From NCBI GenBank assembly GCA_028023455.1, contig JAQFVV010006636.1:1-64000 (forward strand): 64,000 nt of DNA, read 5' to 3'. The DNA is from Epiperipatus broadwayi (lineage: Eukaryota; Onychophora; Udeonychophora; Euonychophora; Peripatidae). Below, in pieces: positions 1 through 12,859 of the stretch (within the stretch, counting starts at the first letter, position 1; every line of letters starts with the position of its first letter). A model generated the notes under the pieces. That model worked only from the letters and a program-made list of their open reading frames with translations, searched no databases and was not told the DNA's origin. The position numbers were made by a program, and so were the translations under genes.

Positions 1-5
1 TATAT

Positions 6-3000
6 TATAACCCTTTGGTTTATTCCATCTAAACCAAATATGATAAACTTAAGTAATGATGGAAAAAATTTTTTTTTGGATAAAGAAAAGTTAAAGTTTT
101 GGCTTGAGAAGGTAATGGCTATATAGATTACAAGTAACAGATATAGAGACAGTTTGTGTGTTTGTCTGCAATGTATTACTAAAGAGTTGCTGAGAAGTAA
201 GATTAAATCATTTTTCAGTAGCTATGGTTAACAGAGAATAAGTTTACAGTTATAGGAGATTGTGGTAGATATTTATGGTTATGATTATCTAAAAATTATA
301 AATTTATATGCTTGAAATTATAAGCAATTGTGAGAGATATTTTGTTCTCATAATCTAAACAATCAGTTTTATGTTTGATAGTCTGTACAGTGTATGTGTG
401 TGTGTAATGCAGACATATGGGTTGATTTTTTTCTCTTTCCTTTAAAGAAACTGAAATAATATTTTCTTTAAATTATTAAAAATGTAAATCTAAATAAGAA
501 ATTATTTAGATAGAATGACTGTCGTCTTTGTTTGACCAAAACAAGTGTTAGCAAGCTTATGTTTTAATTATACTGTCTTTAAAACTAAATTTCATAAATT
601 GACCAGAGACATGTTAATTAAAAAAGATCTGGTTTAAGATCAAAGAGAAACGATTAGGAAGGATAACACCTTGGTGAGAGTAATGGCTCTGAATGGAAAT
701 TGTTTTATGACTAGACTTGGGAAGAAATCACTGGGGGAGGGGGTAACAGATTTTTTTTTCTTTTAAAAACTATAAAAACTAAAAGAACAAAGGAGAAGGA
801 GAAAAAAAAGAAACTTTTGCTGATTGAAACTAAGCTAGCTAACTAAAACTAAAATTCATATCTAAAAGTATATATTTTGTAAGTTTTTTAAAATTTTCTA
901 TACAATTTTAATAATGAAATCAAATTGCATAATAGACCAAAATATGAAGTTCTAATTCAAGAATCATGGTGCATATCTCTGTCTTCTCAAGATTAATCAT
1001 GAAGAGGTCAACTTTTGATAAGTTATTGTCTGCTCAAATTTTATCCAATCTACTTATAAAATCTCCTATAAGGAGAAAATGGTCAAATTTCTTCTATCAA
1101 ATTAAAAGATCAATTCCATTTATATGGCTATTTAAGATTCATTTAAAGAATTACAATGATCTTCTGTTATAATATTTTGAAAATAAAGTTTATTCATGTT
1201 AGTAATCAAAAGCTGCATATTGCCATAATTTGAATCTTTAAATATCTACAATCAAAGAAAAGAAGAAAGGAGAACAAAGTGAATCCAATCTCAGGAAGAA
1301 TCGTCAAGTGGAAGGTAACAGCAGAACTTTTAAATTTATTAACTATACTGTATCTACATTCTGATTTAAATATCTACAAATTTTAAAGTAACTAACTATC
1401 TACGTTTTATATCGATCTTAATTCAAATGACTGTCTGTGTGTTTTTAAGTAAAGTTAACTGTCTGAGGTGCAATCGATAGCTATCTCAAGTAAAATGAAC
1501 CAAATATAGTAATTAATTAATGAACTGTGGAAGAAAAGAGAAATTTAGAGAGACTGTCTGTAATACTGATATTTATTCTTCATTTATTTCATTAATATAA
1601 TATGTCATTTATTTATTTTTTTTTATTATTATTATTATTAGTATTATATGTCATTTTTTGTTTATATGCTATGTAACACTCTGATCACTAGATTATTTAA
1701 TTTAATATTTTGTTTATGTTTAAAATGTGAAGGAAAGAAAGAAAAATGATTTTGATACCATTTGAATATAGATGCTCATGTAAATTTAGACTTAAAAGTA
1801 AAGAGAGAAATGATATAAATATTTTATTACTCTTAACAAAATTTTAATTATGCTTAATAGTAAATAATGAAGAGTGAGAGGATGGTCATAAAGCCCATTA
1901 TTATGCTGTGAGTGTTGATCTGTTATTGATATAGATATTAGGTATGTTATTGGCTTGACCGGTTAAAATTAAAATAATTCATCTATGTATTGATTTGAGA
2001 TCCGGTTAGTCTTGTCATTATCTAGACTAGAATCGATGTATGTGTGGGCAGATTTAGAGTTATAAATGCTTATCATTACTAATGAAAGTAATCCTACCAC
2101 CCAATGGATGAGAAGTGGTTGTCTCCAGATTTATAGATACCATAGCAGTTAGAGGACTAAGTTTCCATTTATTTATTAAGATAGGGAATCAGTAATAAAG
2201 TTACTGTTTAAGTACAGAAAATGTTGCAAGCCAATATAGGGAATAAGTGTCTAAGACAAGCTCTTTACACAATTCTGGATCTTAGGATAGATCTCTCCCT
2301 GGCTCAAGCAAATCGTTTAAGTTTAAAGTCGATACCGTTGTAGTTGTTATATTTCCCTTATCGAGTTATAGACGCTGTATGGTAATGTGATGTGAAGAGA
2401 GTTTTTCTTATCTGAGACATACCAATGTTGCCCAGAAAGGATAAGGATTCAGTCAGATATATATGTATGAGGAAGATGACAAGGATTTTAAGTAATAAAC
2501 TAACCGATCTAGATTGATTTGTTTTGAATGATGGTAAATTGAGGTCGTCAAGCTGGGTGGGCATACCGAACTAGTTACGATTTATACAGTCAAAATGTAA
2601 AGATCTGACAAGCATGAATGTGAAAGTGTGGGTTTTGAATTTTAAACCTGTTTGTAAGATTTAGTAGGGTAAATTTTGTGACGTATAATCCTTCTTCATT
2701 GGAAATGTGAAAATTATTACTTAATAAAATGATTTAAATTTTCAAATTATTTCACATTGCTGGTTAAGATAATTGAAACGAATATAATATTTTGGAATAG
2801 TCCAATAGACAATGTTTACGATAAAAGGAGGGGGAGGTAGAGATTTGTAGGTTTTCTTCTCTCTCAAGCTAAGATTTCTTAAAGCTAAAATATACGAAAT
2901 TCTGTTTCCAGCGTCTGTATTTATGATTGTTATTAATCATTTATAATAAATGAATGGGTCAAAACCGAAAGTGAGTCATCCAAGAAATTAGTTAACTCAA

Positions 3001-4254
3001 ACATAGATCAGAAGCATATATTTGTGGAACAATATTACAATTTAGTGTGTTTTGTTTTAATTTTATATTTATTATTTCATGTAATAAAGTTTTATTATTG
3101 TTATAAGATTACATTGTGTTTTGTGTTTTGGTGTTTCAAATATCTCCAGAATCCGTATATCCAGCACCTATATTTAAGGTAATATGAGTTATATTTTAAA
3201 TTTAGTTAATTATTTTATAATGATGCTTTGTTTCCAAAATCGATTTGCAGTAGTTATTATTATCTTGTTTCCATATTCGATTCACATGGTCAATTTGACA
3301 TTAATACTTTATTTTCATTATTGATTTACAATAGTAATTTAATACTGCCATATTTGAGTAATATAATTCATTTTATATAAGTCATTTTATAGACTTCAGT
3401 TTATATAATTTATTGTTATGATTAATTTGCTTAATCTAGTTTACGGTTATTTCCGTAATTTACTTTCATAAGTAAAATTTAATTAATTATCTGAATCATG
3501 TCCATGGTTTACTTCCATAGTTTACTTCAGCAAAATAAAATTTATTAAGGTTATCAATTAAAGATAAATTAGAAATAACAGAATAAACTGACAGGGAATA
3601 GTTAAATTAAGTTGATCAATTTAAATTTTGATTCATTGTAATGTGTTGAATGCTGGGAGCAGACATAAAATCCCTTTCCTGCTCTCAGGTGTTCAGAGTG
3701 ATTCCCACTATTGAACTTTTATTAAAATTTATTTGGCAGATATGGGATCATATCCATTGCAATATAATCATTTATATGGGCACCTCTTGATAGATCTAGA
3801 CCTTGAGAAAGAGCAATTCAGTTTTGATCTCAGAGCTAGTTTGGAAGTCAAGTAGCTTAGTATAACAACATTATTATACTGTACTAAATTATTCCATTAT
3901 TATAAATAGGGACCATGAATTTATAGTTGATCTAAGAATATATGTGAGAAAGAAATAAGAATAAGAACTCTCTGATTAGAGAACATAACACAGACATTCC
4001 GTGTTATATAATTGTAGCTATTGAATATAGATTATGAGTTCTTTGCATTTATTACAGAGTTATCTCCAGTCAGATAGAAATGAGAGCTGGTTACAATTTA
4101 TAGCTGCAATTTGGCGCCCCCGGTATACATTTGATCCTAAATATATAAATTTTAACTGACTAGCTACTTGATATAAATGAGAGTTTTATTAAGATTAAAC
4201 AAGTGAAAGGTGCACAGAGTAAGGTTAAAATCTAGCACCACAGATGAGGTTACA
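6..4254 (+). repeat. 5' long terminal repeat, about 4.25 kb
   Basis: Matches 6784-11021 over its whole length. The ends are set by the point where the two copies stop matching: TATAACC at the left and GGTTACA at the right, just before the primer binding site. The small open frames inside (for example 966-1172) recur in both copies and have no recognisable product, so I do not call them genes. An AT-rich TATA-like stretch lies near 768, but no promoter can be assigned. Several short imperfect repeats occur in the last third (3200-3530). Confidence 0.9.
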
Positions 4255-4258
4255 GTTT

Positions 4259-4276
4259 TGGCGCCCAACGTGGGGC
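4259..4276 (+). promoter_or_regulatory. Primer binding site (tRNA-Lys type)
   Basis: TGGCGCCCAACGTGGGGC lies 4 nt after the 5' LTR. It starts with TGG, as expected for pairing with the CCA end of a tRNA, and it is the sequence I know as the tRNA-Lys(1,2) primer site of some retroviruses. It is the strongest evidence that the long repeats are LTRs. A decayed echo (GTGCCACAAAGTGAAGCTTG) follows near 4338. Confidence 0.88.
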
Positions 4277-4976
4277 TTGATGATGATCTGTTAGTGAGAA
4301 TGCCCTTTATGAAAAAAAAAATGCTAGAGTTTTAGTGCCACAAAGTGAAGCTTGATAATGATGTGTTAAAGAGGATGATATACATTAAGATTGTCACGGC
4401 AATAAAAGTCTGATGATGATCTGGGGATGAGGATGCTAAAAAGAGTAAAATAGGAATTAGTTTAAAAGTGTATATTTGTAAAAATATATATTAATTTTAG
4501 TGCTGCAAGATGGTCTATGGATGGAAGTAAAACTATAAAGATTTAGGAGTGTAATTCAGATATTGTATATATTGCAAACCTAAGTGTGTGCGTAGATGAT
4601 GGATAGTAAAACATCATCATCAATCTGTTTGCTAGAGGATTAAATAAAATAAAATAAAAATGAAATGTTTATTTTGTGAATCGATCTATGATATTTGGAA
4701 ATCAATCAATCAAACATAATTTTATCATCAATTATTAAAAGGTGTATGGAGTTCTGGATATTGAAACATTATAAAACACTTGTAGAATTTGAAGGTTGAG
4801 ATTTGCAGTGAATAGATAGATGGAGTGGATTTGTGGATCTTTTGTGCAGAACTTGTTGAGGGTGGATTTAGTTCAGGTTGATGGAGGGGAGAGGAGATGT
4901 GCACCAGTTTATTTAAATTTATAATTAAATATATATACTTAGGTTAGCTAGAAAGTTCAAAGATAAGTAAAAAAGA

Positions 4977-6230
4977 ATGGAGTGTGTAGAGAGTGAAATA
5001 GAAAGTGAGGAAATCCCGGAATTAATTCCCATAAGCCCAGAGGCAGCTGGAACTAGAATGACAGGTACAGATAGCCAAACACTTCTCTTAATAATGCAAA
5101 AATTAGATGCTCAAAATGAGAAATTAGATGCTCAAAAGGAAGAATTACTTGGGAAATTAGATGCCCAAAATGAGAAATTAAAGAAGATAGACGCATTGGA
5201 AATCAAAATAGATGCTCAAAAACCTTGGTTAGATAGTCAGTTAAAGGCACTTAAAGATAGATGCAACCTAAAAAGTGCTCAATTAGAAAGAAAAATAGAC
5301 ATCTTAGAAAGTAAAGTGAAGGAGGCTATTGAGATTAATCAAAAAGATGCTTAAGAGGCATTAGAAAACTTAAATTTAGGAGTAAAAGAACAGATGAAGG
5401 ATATGAGAGAAGATTTGGAGACAAAAATACAACAGACTGCAGAGCAATTAAGGAATGAGTTCAAACACGAAATTGACAAAAGATTAGCTTGTGATAGACA
5501 TGAAATGAATGATCAGTTAGATTGTCCCATAGAGGTAGACTGCAAAGAAGGCAAAATAGTTTTGGAGGATCATTTAGAAAATATAGAATGTAAGATAGTA
5601 GAAGTAAAGAAATATAGTAGTAGTGATATTATTAAAGAGGCCAGGATTGAAATAGAGCAAAATCAAGCTATATATAATTTAGATTTATAGTATGAAGAAA
5701 TAAAATTTAACTGTAAAATAGCTGAAAAAGACAGCGATCGTAATTTCTATGATTTAGAAATGAATGTTAAAGGAAATAAGGTAGAAGAGACTTGTCCATT
5801 GATAAGTAGTTTTAATACAAAGAAAAGCAAAATTATAGTAAGTAAAACTTTGTCAGAGTATGGCTATAAGAGACAAAAGAGTGATTATGAGAATAAAGGC
5901 CTTAAGAAAGTTGCCATGAGTTTTACAACAAATGTAAGTTGTAAAATGAAAATAGATTATATGGAGCACATACTCTTTGAATTGCAACATAGTGGCAGTG
6001 AGTCGGGGGAAGACAGGAAGATAAAGTGCAAAATGAAAAATGTGTTCATAGAATCAAATTTACTTAACTGTAGTAATTTTCTGATGTTGGTTAGTGATGA
6101 GATAAAATGTAAAATGAAAAGTGGGGTCACCGGGTTTGATATCATCCATTTATTTAATCACAGGATGTATATATGTTTGAATAGTAAAATTAAATGTAAA
6201 ATGAAAACTCCTTTTGAAAATTTTCTTTAA
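4977..6230 (+). pseudogene. gag-like coiled-coil ORF broken by two in-frame stops
   Basis: One reading frame runs from ATG 4977 to the stop ending at 6230 (about 417 codons), interrupted by TAA at 5352-5354 and TAG at 5688-5690. Sequence on both sides of each stop stays open in the same frame. The first part starts MECVESEIESEE and has LDAQNEK/LDAQKEE heptad-like repeats at about residues 40-65, then a charged helical stretch: a long coiled coil. The third part carries four copies of a CKMK motif (three of them KCKMK) spaced about 27-29 residues. The position after the primer binding site fits gag. I see no CCHC zinc knuckle and no protease, so function rests on position and coiled coil only. 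Readthrough or programmed recoding cannot be excluded, but decay is simpler. Confidence 0.6.
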
Positions 6231-6577
6231 TAAATACAGTTTAATGATATTAGAGTTTGTTATTTAGATTATGGTTGGTTATTGGGTATTTTTTTTTGGG
6301 AATATAAAATCTTTGATGGGTTGGAACTAGAGGAACCTATAATGCCCGTAGCTTGAAGCCTGTTCCATTAGAAACAGGATAAGCAGTGATAAAATCAAGT
6401 GTAAAATGAAAAGTGGTGGTACTGGGTTCGATCCCATCCATTTATTTGATCACATGACATCTATATGTTTAAATAGCAAAATTAAAGGTAAAATGAAAAT
6501 TCCTTTTGAAAACTTGTCTTTAATAAATACAGTTTAATGATAGTAGAGTTTGTCATTTCGGTTATGATTGGTGATTA
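6096..6577 (+). repeat. 190-bp direct repeat at the end of the gag-like frame
   Basis: 6096-6285 recurs as 6384-6577 with about 85-90% identity. Each copy includes the KCKMK-coding motif, a stretch reading TCCATTTATTT, a second KMK motif, the stop region and an AATAAATACAG signal. The offset is about 288 bp. It looks like a tandem duplication of the 3' end of the gag-like ORF, now non-coding in the second copy. Confidence 0.75.
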
Positions 6578-6584
6578 ACTCTTT

Positions 6585-6704
6585 CATTCTTTCCCCCCCC
6601 TCGTAAGGGTTGCCCCCCTTCACCCCCCATTTTTTTTAAAAATTGGTTTGTTTTTTTAAAAGATTTTTAAGTTTGGGGGGCCTCCCTTTTTAAAAAAAAA
6701 AAAA

Positions 6705-6744
<40 letters not shown>

Positions 6745-6783
6745 TGAAAAAAAAAAGAAAATTTTTATATAACGGTGGGGGTC
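6585..6783 (+). other. Low-complexity tract ending in the polypurine tract
   Basis: C runs, then long A/T homopolymers (6590-6765), lead to AACGGTGGGGGTC directly before the 3' LTR. The short G-rich purine run at about 6773-6781 is the candidate polypurine tract for plus-strand priming. The homopolymers are so long that the base count here is probably unreliable. Confidence 0.5.
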
Positions 6784-9700
6784 TATAACCCTTTGGTTTA
6801 TTCCATCTAAACCAAATATGATAAACTTAAGTAATGATGGAAATTTATTTTTTTTTTAGATAAAGAAAAGTTAAAGTTTTGGCTTGAGAAGGTAATGGCT
6901 ATATAGATTACAAGTAACAGATATAGAGACAGTTTGTGTGTTTGTCTGCAATGTATTACTAAAGAGTTGCTGAGAAGTAAGATTAAATCATTTTTCAGTA
7001 GCTTTGGTTAACAGAGAATAAGTTTACAGTTATAGGAGATTGTGGTAGATATTTATGGTTATGATTATCTAAAAATTATAAATTTATATGCTTGAAATTA
7101 TAAGCAATTGTGAGAGATATTTTGTTCTCATAATCTAAACAATCAGTTTTATGTTTGATAGTCTGTACAGTGTATGTGTGTGTGTAATGCAGACATATGG
7201 GTTGATTTTTTCTCTTTCCTTTAAAGAAACTGAAATAATATTTTCTTTAAATTATTAAAAATGTAAATCTAAATAAGAAATTATTTAGATGGAATGACTG
7301 TCGTCTTTGTTTGACCAAAACAAGTGTTAGCAAGCTTATGTTTTAATTATACCGTCTTTAAAACTAAATTTCATAAATTGACCAGAGACATGTTAATTAA
7401 AAAAGATCTGGTTTAAGATCAAAGAGAAACGATTAGGAAGGATAACATCTTGGTGAGAGTAATGGCTCTGAATGGAAATTGTTTTATGACTAGACTTGGG
7501 AAGAAATCACTGGGGGAGGGGGTAACAGATTTTTTTTTCTTTTAAAAACTATAAAAACTAAAAGAACAAAGGAGAAGGGGAAAAAAAAAGAAACTTTTGC
7601 TGATTGAAACTAAGCTAGCTAACTAAAACTAAAATTCATATCTAAAAGTATATATTTTATAAGTTTTTTAAAATTTTCTATACAATTTTAATAATGAAAT
7701 CAAATTGCATAATAGACCAAAATATGAAGTTCTAATTCAAGAATCATGGTGCATATCTCTGTCTTCTCAAGATTAATCATGAAGAGGTCAACTTTTGATA
7801 AGTTATTGTCTGCTCAAATTTTATCCAATCTACTTATAAAATCTCCTATAAGGAGAAAATGGTCAAATTTCTTCTATCAAATTAAAAGATCAATTCCATT
7901 TATATGGCTATTTAAGATTCGTTTAAAGAATTACAACGATCTTCTGTTATAATATTTTGAAAATAAAGTTTATTCATGTTAGTAATCAAAAGCTGCATAT
8001 TGCCATAATTTGAATCTTTAAATATCTACAATCAAAGAAAAGAAGAAAGGAGAACAAAGTGAATCCAATCTCAGGAAGAATCGTCAAGTGGAAGGTAACA
8101 GCAGAACTTTTAAATTTATTAACTATACTGTATCTACATTCTGATTTAAATATCTACAAATTTTAAAGTAACTAACTATCTACGTTTTATATCGATCTTA
8201 ATTCAAATGACTGTCTGTGCGTTTTTAAGTAAAGTTAACTGTCTGAGGTGCAATTGATAGCTATCTCAAGTAAAATGAACCAAATATAGTAATTAATTAA
8301 TGAACTGTGGAAGAAAAGAGAAATTTAGAGAGACTGTCTGTAATACTGATATTTATTCTTCATTTATTTCATTAATATAATATGTCATTTATTTATTTTT
8401 TTTTATTATTATTATTATTAGTATTATATGTCATTTTTTGTTTATATGCTATGTAACACTCTGATCACTAGATTATTTAATTTAATATTTTGTTTATGTT
8501 TAAAATGTGAAGGAAAGAAAGAAAAATGATTTTGATACCATTTAAATATAGATGCTCACGTAGATTTAGACTTAAAAGTAAAGAGAGAAATGAGATAAAT
8601 ATTTTATTACTCGTAACAAAATTTTAATTATGCTTAATCGTAAATATGAAGAGCGAGAGGATGGTCATAAAACCCATTATTATGCTGTGAGTGTTGATCT
8701 GTTATTGATATAGATATTAGGTATGTTATTGGCTTGACCGGTTAAAATTAAAATAATTCATCTATGTATTGATTTGAGATCCGGTTAGTCTTGTCATTAT
8801 CTAGACTAGAATCGATGTATGTGTGGGCAGATTTAGAGTTATAAATGCTTATCATTACTAATGAAAGTAATCCTACCACCCAATGGATGAGAAATGGTTG
8901 TCTCCAGATTTATAGATACCATAGCAGTTAGAGGACTAAGTTTCCATTTATTTATTAAGATAGGGAATCAGTAATAAAGTTACTGTTTAAGTACAGAAAA
9001 TGTTGCAAGCCAATATAGGGAATAAGTGTCTAAGACAAGCTCTTTACACAATTCTGGATCTTAGGATAGATCTCTCCCTGGCTCAAGGAAATCGTTTAAG
9101 TTTAAAGTCGATACCGTTGGAGTTGTTATATTTCCCTTATCGAGTTATAGACGCTGTATGGTAATGTGATGTGAAGAGAGTTTTTCTTATCTGAGACATA
9201 CCAATGTTGCCCAGAAAGGATAAGGATTCAGTCAGATATATATGTATGAGGAAGATGACAAGGATTTTAAGTAATAAACTAACCGATCTATATTGATTTT
9301 TTTTGAATGATGGTAAATTGAGGTCGTCAAGCTGGGTGGGCATACCGAACTAGTTACGATATATACAGTCAAAACGTAAAGATCTGACAAGCATGAATGT
9401 GAAAGTGTGGGTTTTGAATTTAAACCCGTTTGTAAGATTTAGTAGGGTAAATTTTGTGACGTATAATCCTTCTTCATTGGAAATGTGAAAATTATTACTT
9501 AATAAAATGATTTAAATTTTCAAATTATTTCACATTGCTGGTTAAGATAATTGAAACGAATATAATATTTGGAATAGTCCAATAGACAATGTTTAAGATA
9601 AAAGTAGAGATTTGTAGGTTTTCTTCTCTCTCAAGCTAAGATTTCTTAAAGCTAAAATATACGAAATTCAGTTTCCAGCGTCTGTATTTATGATTGTTAT

Positions 9701-11021
9701 TAATCATTTATAATAAATGAATGGGTCAAAACCGAAAGTGAGTCATCCAAGAAATTAGTTAACTCAAACATAGATCAGAAGCATATATTTGTGGAACAAT
9801 ATTACAATTTAGTGTGTTTTGTTTTAATTTTATATTTATTATTTCATGTAATAAAGTTTTATTATTGTTATAAGATTACATTGTGTTTTATGTTTTGGTG
9901 TTTCAAATATCTCCAGAATCCGTATATCCAGCACCTATATTTAAGGTAATATGAGTTATATTTTAAATTTAGTTAATTATTTTATAATGATGCTTTGTTT
10001 CCAAAATCGATTTGCAGTAGTTATTATTATCTTGTTTCCGTATTCGATTCACATGGTCAATTTGACATTAATACTTTATTTTCATTATTGATTTACAATA
10101 GTAATTTAATACTGCCATATTTGAGTAATATAATTCATTTTATATAAGTCATTTTATAGACTTCAGTTTATATAATTTATTGTTATGATTAATTTGCTTA
10201 ATCTAGTTTACGGTTATTTCCGTAATTTACTTTCATAAGTAAAATTTAATTAATTATCTGAATCATGTCCATGGTTTACTTCCATGGTTTACTTCAGCAA
10301 AATAAAATTTATTAAGGTTATCAATTAAAGATAAATTAGAAATAACAGAATAAACTGACAGGGAATAGTTAAATTAAGTTGATCAATTTAAATTTTGATT
10401 CATTGTAATGTGTTGAATGCTGGGAGCAGACATAAAATCCCTTTCCTGCTCTCAGGTGTTCAGAGTGATTCCCACTATTGAACTTTTATTAAAATTTATT
10501 TGGCAGATATGGGATCATATCCATTGCAATATACTCATTTATATGGGCACCTCTTGATAGATCTAGACCTTGAGAAAGAGCAATTCAATTTTGATCTCAG
10601 AGCTAGTTTGGAAGTCAAGTAGCTTAGTATAACAACATTATTATACTGTACTAAATTATTCCATTATTATAAATAGGGACCATGAATTTATAGTTGATCT
10701 AAGAATATATGTGAGAAAGAAATAAGAATAAGAACTCTCTGATTAGAGAACATAACACAGACATTCCGTGTTATATAATTGTAGCTATTGAATATAGATT
10801 ATGAGTTCTTTGCATTTATTACAGAGTTATCTCCAGTCAGATAGAAATGAGAGCTGGTTACAATTTATAGCTGCAATTTGGCGCCCCCGGTATACATTTG
10901 ATCCTAAATATATAAATTTTAACTGACTAGCTACTTGATATAAATGAGAGTTTTATTAAGATTAAACAAGTGAAAGGTGCACAGAGTAAGGTTAAAATCT
11001 AGCACCACAGATGAGGTTACA
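6784..11021 (+). repeat. 3' long terminal repeat, about 4.24 kb
   Basis: Second copy of the 6-4254 repeat. Scattered substitutions and a few short indels (for example loss of about 10 bp corresponding to 2826-2836) distinguish it. It ends GGTTACA and then runs into (AT)n at 11022. Confidence 0.9.
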
Positions 11022-11999
11022 ATATATATATATATGAAAGTCTTCCTAATTTTTTCACTTTTCCCCAGGAGTAAGATTAAATCATATTAAATTGACAAAT
11101 TGTTATTTACCATTGCCATGGTAACAGCTTACAAAATTTTCTTTTTTGCACTTTTTATTCTCTCCAATATTTTTATATTTTCCCAATAGAACATGTTTTC
11201 TGATACACACATGGTTTGCTACTTTAGATATACCTGTTTTTCTCTTTTAATAATCTGAGGGTGCTCTTTCAATCATTTTTTACTGGTACAATTGGTCTTA
11301 TCCAATATTATTCAAATGATATTACATTGATGCAGCTTCAGTACTACAAATTAAGATTTGTAGATGTTCAAATTCATCATAAAGTGATATGGCTTCGGAA
11401 TGCTATTCCAATGTTATATTCATTGCATATTTTTTTAGTTTGTCTCCTGTTCCTTATATGATTGTATACATTACAGTATCAATAACTAATTTGCTTTTGG
11501 TGCTCCATTTTGTTGTCTGTTTAATGTTTTCTTAATGGCATGTGATGGATAATGATTCTTTATGAGAATTTGTTCTATGTAGATATTTTCTTTTTCCAAA
11601 TAATTGGTTTCTGAACAAACTTCTTTTGCTCTTTTCCATAGTGATAGTATAACATTTTATTTCATATTTCTGATGTAATTGGATATACATATATATATGA
11701 TAATAATTTTTTTCTTGGTGAATTTATTTTTCCATGAGAGAGACTTATCACAGAAACATATAAAAATTCCAATTTATGTTTCTGATTTTGTTGTGTATTT
11801 AATTAAAGGGGATGTGTTGTATGATGTATGTCCAGAATGTTTGTTACAGTGCTTTGTCACATGTCCATACAAAAATGCAGTATTAACTTAGTGGTTCCAG
11901 ACTTTAAGTGGATATGTAGTAGTATTTCTGGCTTTGGTTTCAAGTTTTGTCATGTAAATGATGTTAATTAGTATTCTTAGTTCTTTTGTATATAAGACA
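11022..11999. other. No recognisable feature
   Basis: AT-rich sequence with a short (AT)n at the left edge. The open frames at 11261-11461 and 11679-11891 have no motif I recognise and are probably chance. Confidence 0.5.
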
Positions 12000-12660
12000 C
12001 AGATACTCCTCAGAGATTCTAAGAACTTTGTGAAACTAATCAAAAACATGATCATTGAAAGAGCTTACATTTTATCAAGTTTTGATGTGGAAAGTTTATT
12101 TTTCACAAATGTACCTTGTGATGAAGCATTATTATAAGAAAATATGATGATAATAGGTTATTAAATAGAACTAATTTTCCTACTGATAGTATAATGAAAC
12201 TACTGGCTATCTGCATAACATTACTTCCACATCTGATGAGCAAGTTTTATGAAAGAATTTGAAACTACAATCATAAATACAACTCCATATCCACCTAGAG
12301 TCTGATTTACCTATATTGATAATTATATTAATAGTATTGTAATATGATGAAGCACTATTACAAACATTCTGAATATATATCATATTCCCGCCAATTAAAT
12401 GCACAACATATCAAAACAATAACAAAATTTGGCATTTTTATATGTTGTTGTGATAAGACTCTTTCATATCATAATAAAACTACAGTTTATACAAATTCAT
12501 GCTTGCAGAAAAATACCATATATATCACATTACACCAGAAACACATATAAAGGAATTATATTATCACTATGGAACAGAAACCAGGGATTGTGGGGAGAAA
12601 AAAATGTACATATGTCTAAAAACCAATCAACGCTTAGACAATCTCAATATCAATAATAAT
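12000..12660 (+). pseudogene. Decayed Penelope-like reverse transcriptase fragment
   Basis: Plus-strand translation gives SSFDVESLFFTNVP at about 12080-12120, close to the SFDVxSLFTNVP motif typical of Penelope-like RTs. Further on is EFETTI...YPPRV*FTYIDNYIN at about 12255-12330, which fits the region around the catalytic YxDD, here YIDN. A possible later stretch (TVYTNSCLQKN) near 12480 resembles the TVYRKPTHTD region. Stops and frameshifts are many, so it is dead. No ribozyme or endonuclease was seen beside it. Confidence 0.6.
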
Positions 12661-12761
12661 TAACAATTTCAAACTGTTGTCAAGACAAACTTCTTTTAAC
12701 AATAAAGGTGGAATCCCACTTTTATCAATGGTTTAATATATGTATATAGACACTAAAGATA

Positions 12762-12789
12762 TATATATATATATATATATATATCTATA

Positions 12790-12838
<49 letters not shown>
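12762..12838. repeat. (TA)n microsatellite
   Basis: Almost pure TA repeat, directly at the 3' end of the adjacent minus-strand RTE element. RTE elements commonly end in short tandem repeats. Confidence 0.9.
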
Positions 12839-12839
<1 letters not shown>

Positions 12840-12859
12840 TCAACCATTATCAATACACT

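Larger units (their letters stand above)
6..11021 (+). mobile_element. Non-autonomous LTR retrotransposon with giant LTRs (LARD-like)
   Basis: Two direct copies of about 4.24 kb flank a 2.53-kb internal region. The 5' copy is followed 4 nt later by an 18-nt primer binding site. The LTRs begin TATAACC and end GGTTACA, imperfect inverted ends related to TG..CA. ATAT stands on both sides, but the flanks are AT microsatellite, so a target duplication cannot be proven. The internal region holds only a broken gag-like frame. I found no protease, reverse transcriptase, RNase H or integrase, so the element must have moved with enzymes from elsewhere. By eye the LTRs differ at about 40 substitutions plus a few indels (about 1%), which implies a recent insertion. 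The layout (very long LTRs, short non-coding interior) matches LARDs, best known from plants. Confidence 0.88.

Noticed and set aside
966-1172. 68-residue frame, repeated at 7746-7952 (and 2358-2564 with 9137-9343 on the minus strand)
   Set aside because: They recur only because they lie in the two LTR copies; no motif and no sign of protein-level selection.
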